From NCBI GenBank assembly GCA_964534995.1, contig CAZHSC010000009.1:1-64000 (forward strand): a DNA stretch of 64,000 bases, given 5' to 3'. The notes below the pieces were generated by a model. That model searched no databases and had not been told where the DNA came from. It saw nothing but the letters and a program-made list of their open reading frames with translations. This document shows positions 1 to 9,000 of this stretch, one piece after another; position 1 is the first letter of the stretch; the number at the start of each line of letters is the position of its first letter. Origin of the DNA: JAJTFW01 sp964534995. Its GTDB lineage: Bacteria > Bacteroidota > Bacteroidia > AKYH767-A > OLB10. Position numbers and translations under genes: made by a program.

Positions 1-3000
1 CCACCACATTCACATAAATGAAGTCGGGGTTACACAAGGTAGTATCGTTGTCGGCGATAACAGGGCTGGGTTGTGCCGCGAAATTGATCAGCACTGAATC
101 CGCTTTGGTACATCCGGTGAGGGGGTTCGTTACCACTACAGTATAATATCCTGAAGTAGTGGGAACCGCCTGGATGCTTGCGGCAGTAGAAGAGCCGATG
201 ATGTTCTGACCGGTCCACTGGATAGTAGCTGCCAGCGGCATCTCAAATTTCCATCCTTCGTTGGTTGCAGTCCATGGCGATGTTGAATTCCTTCCGGAAA
301 CCACCACACTTTGGGTGCCGGTAGCGTTTTCAATAGCCATGGTGGTAGCATCACCTGTAGCGGTAGTTACCGATGTTATGTGATATTCAATGGTATTCAG
401 TGTTTCGTTCAGCACGATCTGACCTGTAGTCGGTGCGCCGGAACCACCAAAGCGGGGTACGTTGGTGAACCTGATTACAAATTTCCTGAATGGCGCCACT
501 CCGTTGGTGAAGTAATCAATAGTACCGGAAGCGGAGAGCAGGAAGTCTTCATGCGACAAGGCGAGGTAATTATTCGGCGTAGCTACATTGGGCAGGAACT
601 GTCCGCTGCAGCAGAAGGCTGAACCCAGGCTGGCTCCAAAGGTGACAAAGCCATTGGTAGATACATTAAACTGGGTAGGCGTTGCGCCATAATAATTAAA
701 GGCGAAGCCGGCAGGTAATGCTATTCCTTCCCAGGTACCGTCATCCAGACTGGCAATAGTTTGGGGTACCACCGCAACACCTGCATCCACCAGTACTGTC
801 ACAGGGCCGGTAGGTGTTACCGGGCTGAACGGTATAGAAGTGAGGTTATAGTTGGTGGGTATCGGAGAAGTAACGATTATGCTCAACTCAGCCGTATCGC
901 CGCTGCACAGGTTGGGGGTGGTAGTAGATACCGAGAATACAGGGGCCGGATTCACCGTGATCACCGCTGTATCGGAAGTAACACAACCATCCACGTTTCC
1001 GGAAGCGGTTACCACATAAGAAGTAGTTACAAGCGGGGTGGCCTGAACAGAAGTACCACTGGTGGTATTCAATCCGGCTGCAGGAGCCCAGTCGAAATTG
1101 GTATAGTCAAGGAGTCCGCCGGTTACATCAATCTGAACGGTACTACCTTCACAGATAGTAGCTGCAGTAGGTGTAACGGTTACGGCAGGAGCTGGATTCA
1201 CCACAGCAACTACAGGGTAACGGGCGCTCACGCAGTTGGGAACCGCATAGATGAAGGATCCGTTCCAGATACGGGTGCTTGTTGGCACGCCTCCGAAGAG
1301 ACCGGAACCGAAGGTACCGCCTGTACCATAACCTTCCAGAATCGCAATATTCGCGTCAGAAGCAAACACGGCACCTAAGCTTGAACCATTGGTATATGTT
1401 ATGCCACCACCCGGCAGGAAGACAAAGAAGGAGGTGACACCATTGCTTAATGGAAGATTAAGCCCGGTAACATATCCCTGAGCAGCGGCTACGGGACCGT
1501 TGAAGATTTGTGTCCAGCCCGCACTTGAGCCTTCAAATCCAACGTGGGTACCGCTTCTGTACCATACTTCACAAATGGCGCCTGCTGTATTATTATTGAT
1601 CCGCATACCGGTTAAAGTTACCGGACTGCTTACCACCACATCAAAGAAGTTTCCGCTGGATCCGTTGCCGCCGGCGAAGGTAGTAGTGAGGGTATCACCA
1701 CCTGAACCCACCAGTGTATCCACAAGGGCGGCTACCCAGAAGGTATCCGTTTGTGTTACGAAAGTAGAATAGCTGCCTCCGTTGGCAAGGTATGAACCTG
1801 AAGTACTGTCGGCATACCAGCGCATGAAGTAGCCGGGGTTGGATGTAGCGTTGAGTGTTACATTGCCCTGTCCGCAAACGGTATCATTTTCGGTAGAAAG
1901 AATCTGCGGGTTATTCACCTTCACATACTTCACATTGGAATACGATGAATCGGTACAGAAGGCCTTCAGACGGATATACACATCGGAAGAAAGGGTAGCG
2001 GTTACGAGCGTATCATTGGTTTGACCGATAATATCAAAGAAGTTGATGTTATCGGATGATGTCTGCCATTGCAATGAACCATCCACATAAGTAGCGGCGA
2101 AGGAAACGCTGCCGGCGATACAAATGGAAGTATCCAATCCGATGAACTCAATGGAAGGAGCCACCGGTGTGGGGTTTACATAGAAGTTGGCAGTATCGGT
2201 AGCGGTACAACCGTTGCTTGGGTCGGTAACGGTCAGTACATACTGACGCGTGCCTGTTCCCAGCGACTGGGTAAAGATCGGGTTGGAAACGTTTGTAGCG
2301 CTCAACTCAGTAGCCGGCGACCAGCTGTAGTTCACAGTACCTCCCTGGAAGCGCATATTCGGGCGGAATTCAGAGAGTGTACCTGCTGCTGTTCCGCAAG
2401 CGGCGGCATTGAGGGCGTTGGTAGAGAAGCAACCCGGGGTTTGCGTAGTATAGACGATATCAAAGAAAGACGTAGTCGGGTTTGTGAAACATGTCTGGAT
2501 CACGATATCATGCACACCATCCCAGAAATAAGGAGTGGTAAATACGATATCATTCCATCCCTGGTTGGCCGCATTGGGAGCGGTAGTGGAATAGTTGCCG
2601 CTATACACGGTACTTCCACCCGGGAAGGTCAGATAAGTAGTAGTCGGGAAGCATCCGAATCCGAGTGGTAAAGTGTCAATATTAATGGTAAAGCCATTAT
2701 AGGGTTGATTTGACAATTTACCCGCCAGCTGGAAGCCCAGGCTGTTGAGGAAGGATGGGCCAAATACTCCGGCGGCGTTCAGTTCAGCAGCACTAACGAG
2801 TACCTGCATACGTTGCGCCAGGTTAGCACCATTGAAGGGCCAGCCGGCGGTTTGACCGGGGTTCACGGTAGTACCAACCACTTTGTAACTGGATGAACCA
2901 CCTGAACCATTGAACTGGTAGGGGGTTGAAGTACAAATGGTGTCAGGAACGATACCTACGCTGGCATAAGGAGCGGTATTCACGGTAATGGTAATGCTGG

Positions 3001-6000
3001 CGGTATTCTGACAGCCACCGGGTATACCGTCATCGGCAGTAACTGTATAGGTAATTGTGGTATCCACATTGTTGGCAGTAACAACAGGTCCGCTGGCAGA
3101 ACTCAGGTCGGTAGCCGGTGACCAGTTATAATTCACGTAAGGAGGATTCGTAGCATCCAGTGAAACGGTACCGCTGTTACAGAAGGTAGTAGCTCCTGAC
3201 GGAATAATACTCAAAGCCGGAGCAGGCGTTACTGTATAGTTTGCAATACCTGCGCTGCCATAACATCCGTGTGATACCTGCCAGTTATAGAAGAAACCGA
3301 AGGTATTTGAACCGAAGTAAGACGCAGCAGGAGGCATGTTACCGTAGGCGAGGATTGTCATCTCACCGGCCAGTGTCCACGGAGAAGTTGCGGTTACTAC
3401 GGTATTTTGATGTACCGCCAGATTAGGATTCACTGCAGGACGCATTGCATAAGGAATGGTACTGTAGGGAACAAAAATATCCAGGATTATTGTCTCGTAG
3501 TTAGGAGCAGTAATGCTGGTTACACCACTTCTTGAGCCGATAACATTACCCAGTGAGTCGATGATAGCGATGGTATAGGGTGAACCTACAGGACCATTCG
3601 GATAGATGTCCACGCTGTGTATCACCGTACCTCCGGTATTATTTACCCTGAACCACATACCCTGGGCAGTAGTTGGGAAATAACCTGCCGGTGCTGAAGG
3701 GTTGGTGATGGGGTTATAACCTACCGCGGTTGTGTCAAGGTTGGACGGGAACTCACGTACATAGAATGAACCTGAAGTACTAACGCTTTGTGTATAGGAG
3801 TTGCCTACTGCAAGGATATTTCCGGCTACTGTATCGGTCCAGAAGAGCTGGTTGCCGCTTCCGGTAGCGCTTACAGTAACATCACCACCACCGCAACGGG
3901 TATCCGGTGTGGTGGCAGGAGCCGCAGGAACAGGAGTTACATTGATCACTACTGTATCTGTGTTGGTACAGCCGGTAGCATTATCCGTAACTGTAACCAC
4001 GTAGGTAGTACTTACTGTGGGTGAAGCAACAGGATTAGGAATATTGGTAGCGCTCAAGCCCGTTGCCGGTGACCAACTGTAAGAATAAGAGGGCAGCAAA
4101 CGGGTAAGAATCATTTGCGGACGCTGTGACAAGGTTGAGGTTGTTGCAAATCCACAAACTCCGGCCGCATCCTGGTTCAGCCAACGGCTGGAAATGAAGG
4201 AAGTATTGTCCATATTTCCGGCAGAGTTGGTGGTGTAGCTACTGTTATTGAAACAGGTTTCAATAGCGAGGTTGGATACACCATCCCAGTTGAACGGAGT
4301 AGAGAAGTTATGGGTATTCACTCCTGTGGTAGAAGTGTAATTCACAGGTCCATAAACTACATTGGTTATTGATTGCTCTGCCGACAAATCGGTAGCCGCC
4401 ACATTGGCCATTTTAATAGTATAACCCGTTAATACCTGTCCGGCAGGTGTAGCAATGGTATAAGATAAACCGTTAATCGGGCCTGCAGAGAAACCTGCCG
4501 CCGTTAATTCAGTGGCAAGAATCAGGTTCTGCATGCGGTATCCCCAATAGAAGGCACCGTAAGCGGATGGATATCCGGTGGTGGTACCTTGCACATCATT
4601 TTCACCTATTGTAACGGTGGAAGGAACATCCAACTGCACAGAACCTCCTTCGCAGAAACTGGCGGAATCGATGTTCGCGCTAACAGTGGGTAAATCAAAT
4701 ACCGTTACGGTAACTGTATCCGAGTTGGAACAGAAACCATCGGTACCGGTTACCACATACTCATACACGCCGGCCACCGAAGGTGAAGCGGTGACCACGG
4801 GTCCTATTGTACTGTTCAGGTTACCACCTGCGTTAGATGACCAGGTAAGGATAGGATAATTGCCAATAATTTCAGACAAGGTAATGCTGTTTGATCCGGC
4901 GCAGAGTGATGAGTCGGAAGCCTGAGCCGTAATGGAAGGCGGAGGCAACACGGTGGCTGATGCAGGGGTACGCGGACTCAGACAGGAACCATCAAAGGCG
5001 GACACATAGAAGGAAGTGGAAGCACTGATGGTTGACAGATAAGTCAGTGAAGGATCTGCCTGAAGGATGTTGCCACCGGTAGGCGCATCAAACCAGTAAT
5101 AAGCGGTAGCACCGGGTACAGGGGTGATTGTATTGGAAGGTACACCTACGCCACACTGAGTACTTGGAGATACAGAAGGAGCAGGAAGTACAGGCAATAC
5201 ATTGATGATTACTGTATCGTTGGTGAAACATCCGGTTACGGGATCTGTAACGGTCACTACATAGGTAGTTGAAGTAGTAGGCGTAGCAACAGGATTTGAG
5301 ATATTGGTTGCGCTCAATCCTGTGGCTGGCGACCAGCTAAAGGTAACGCCGCTTGGCAGCGAGGTTCCGTTGATAATCATCTGCGGACGCTGATTGGCAG
5401 TGCTTGCTATAGCTGAGGTACATACGGTAGCGGCATCCTGGTTCAGCCAACGGCAGGAAATATAAGCTGTATTGCTCATGTTACCCACTGAATTCAGGGT
5501 ATAGCCGGCGTTGTTGAAGCAGGTTTCAATAACTACATTGGAAGTACCATCCCAGTTAAAGGGTGTAGTGAATGTATGTGTATTCACACCTACCACAGCA
5601 TTATAATTGGTGGGACCAAATACTACGGTACCCACGGACTGTTGTGTGCTCAGATCGGTAGCGGCGGTATGTGCCATACTGATGGTGTAACCGGTCAGGG
5701 TTGCAGGGTCAGCTGTTGTGATATTAAATCCAAGGCTGCTGATGGGGCCCGCGGTAAAGCCGGCGGCGGCCAGTTCAGAAGCACGTATCAATATCTGCTG
5801 ACGATGGCCCCAGTAGAAGGTACCATAAGCAGCGGGATAAGATGATGTTGTATTGGAAGCGTCATTACTACCGATGGTAGCCAGCAAGCTTCCGCTTACT
5901 TCCAACTGTACGCTTTCGCCTTCGCAGATGGTAGTCTGGTCGATGTTGGCGGCAGCGTTCGGATTGGGTGACACATACACATTCAGTGTGTCGGTAGTGA

Positions 6001-9000
6001 CACAATTTGCACCGGCATCCGTAGCGATAACTATGAAAGTATAATTACCGGCAACCGTTGGGGTGGAAATCACCTGAGCACCGGTATTGGTGTTGAGGGT
6101 TCCTACTCCACTACCCGACCATACATAAGTATAATTGGGATTTACAGACACCGCGTCGAGGGTAGCAGAAGTACCTAAGCAAATAGTATCATTGGGAGTA
6201 ATCTGGATATCTACTGCATCAGGCTGAATGACGGTTTCAGTAACCGCCACTCTCGGACCGTCACAAACGCCGTCGAAGGCCGCCACGTAGAAGGTGGTAG
6301 TTACGGCTACGTTTTGCAGCAGGTTGGTATCAATGGTATTCTGAATAGGTGTACCACCGGTGGGAGTAGTATACCAACGGTAAGCGGTAGCGCCGGGTAC
6401 AGAATAGATATCGCACAATGCCAACTGATTTCCGCAGTGGAAAGAATCCACGCCTACAGGTGCTGGCAATGTAGTGAACCAATTCACCACAACGGTGTCA
6501 GAAGCGGAGCAGATGCCATCCGTGATGGTTACAATATAATCGGTAGGTGCTGAAACAGGCGTAACTGTTTCAATGCTGGCTGTACCACCTGATGACCATG
6601 AAATGGAGGCCACATTGATGGTACCCAAACCGGCATTGAATGCGCCCCAGTTGGTGAGGTTAGAAGCTCCGGCAACGGTCCAGTCGGCAGCGGTATTGCT
6701 GTCGTTGGTGGCTGTACGGCGGATACCTGCAGTACCTGAAGAAGAAGCTACGTTACCAGACCACATGGCAGCGGTAACGGCAGGTGTACCTGTACCCACA
6801 GGGTTGAAAGGAGTACCGCCATTAATGGCCACAACGTCTGAAATGTTACCACCCAGATCGCTGATGATAAGTCCCTGAGAAGTTCCGGAACCTGTAGAAG
6901 AAAGGGTAGAGTTTACATAAACACCCGGTATGGCGGCACCGCCACCACCGCGTGAAATCGTAAAGGTACCACCAGCAGCAACCACATTGCCTGCCGGAAT
7001 AATAAATACGCCAGGTGTAGTTCCTGTCAATTCAAGTCTCCATCCGCTGATATCCACAGGCTGGTTGCCGATATTGGTTAATTCAATATAGTCAAATCCG
7101 CTGATGCCGGGAGCCAGAGGACCCGCACCTGTTCCTGTTTCAAATCCTGAAACCTCGGAGAAAACAATGGAATTCAGGTATGGGGAAGCAACAGTCAGGT
7201 TGGTGCTTGATCCGGGACAGATCGTTTGATCCACACCTGCTGACAAGCCGGAAGCCAGGTATTCGTCTTTGTAAGACTGTGAAGCGCTGGTAATAGCATT
7301 CAAATTCACGCTGGCATCTATTGCCGTAACGCTGAATGAAACAAGGGCGTTGCCGCTGGCAGGGATTTGGGCTTCCCAGTTATCTCCGGAAGTATTCACC
7401 ATCGGAATCGCTGTTTGGGCTACGCCATTCAGCGTCCAGTTAAGGGTAACCGAAGTGATTCCGCTGGCATCCGTTACCACCGCCAGTACATCGTGCGCGA
7501 TAGCTGTACACTGGGGTGTGTTTGGTGTATAAGTAACACTTGAGATTGTTGGATTTAAATAATCACCGGAAGGCAGATAGTTGCCCGCGTCGGCACCGAT
7601 ATCTACCGGGCTGAATGCGGCGCGTACATCTCCGTCAAAGTCATCCGTAACTGCTGCCACCAACTGACCGGCCTGTTCGGCAGGTACGAGCGCCGGGGGC
7701 GCCTGCAGGTGCAGGTCGGGAGTCACCGCGGCCGGAGCAATGTAATTCGGATTTTCGGAAATTGAGTTCAGGTCAAGGCCTGTCAATGTTCTCCAGTCTG
7801 TCATACTGGTAGCGATGGTCGCGTTGCGGAGACCGGTACGGCCACCGTTCGCGAAATCGGCGAAGAGTATGTTTTTAGACGAAATCACATTGATGTTTGA
7901 ATCCAGGCCAATGGCATATTCATAAGCCCCGCCGATAGCGGTTACACGGGCATTGTAGAATATGTTATTGATGATTTCATCGCTGCCGGTAGACGGACGG
8001 GAAGTACGGCGGAAAGCCCAGGTACTTCCGGAAGCCAGACCGGAGGCGGTAGATGCATTACCTCCAATGTAAACAGAGTTATGATAAATCCTGTTGATGT
8101 TTGTATTGGATTTTAGAATACCCTGATACACCTGCGATTTGGTATTGCCATCGCCCAGGCTGATCATGTTATTCTGCACCGTGGCGAGGCCACCCCACAA
8201 AGCGATACCATTGTAGGTTACCTTGGCGGTGTCGCTGGCAGTGAGCGTAAGATCCCCGAGGTCATAAATATTGTTTTTCTGAATCAGGTAGTTAAAGCCG
8301 GAAGTTGTAGAACCGGTAAAGCTGATACCATTCACATTAACCAGGGAAGAGTCAGAATTTATTTTCAGGTTATGCACGGTATTGGAAGCAATATTCACTT
8401 CTGTTCCTGCAACCGGTGCTGTGGTGCTGACATGGCTGATACCTGCCATGAGGGCAGCAGTGGTAGTACCTGTATTTTTAGCATTGGTATAGAGGGTATG
8501 AACATTATTGCCGGTAATGGTATTGATACCGGTGGTTGTGTGAATACCATATACCACACCGGCCGAGCTGCGTGTAGGTACATACAGGTTCTGAATGTTG
8601 TTGTTGCTGATGGTCATCCGGGTAGAGCCGGTATTGAGAATACCGATTACCGAGAAGTTAGCGGTAGATGTTGTTAATGCATTCAGCGCATTACCGCTGC
8701 GCATGCTGGCGGCTATTCCGGTTCCTCCGATGGTATTTCCGGAGATAATACGGTAAGATGAAGCAGTAGCAAGTGTAGTAGCACCCTGATTGAAGATACC
8801 ACAAACGGTAGCGCCGACTGTAGCAGAATTAGCAAAAGCTGCGGTTATACCCTGAAAACTGAGGCCGCCTATGTTATTACCTGTAACAGTAATGGCGGTA
8901 GCGGAAGCCGCACCCTGGGCAATACCAATCACGTTGGCTGTAGTAACAGATCCACCGGTAACAGTACCACGAACCAGGATATTGTCGGTTGCAGTCATGG

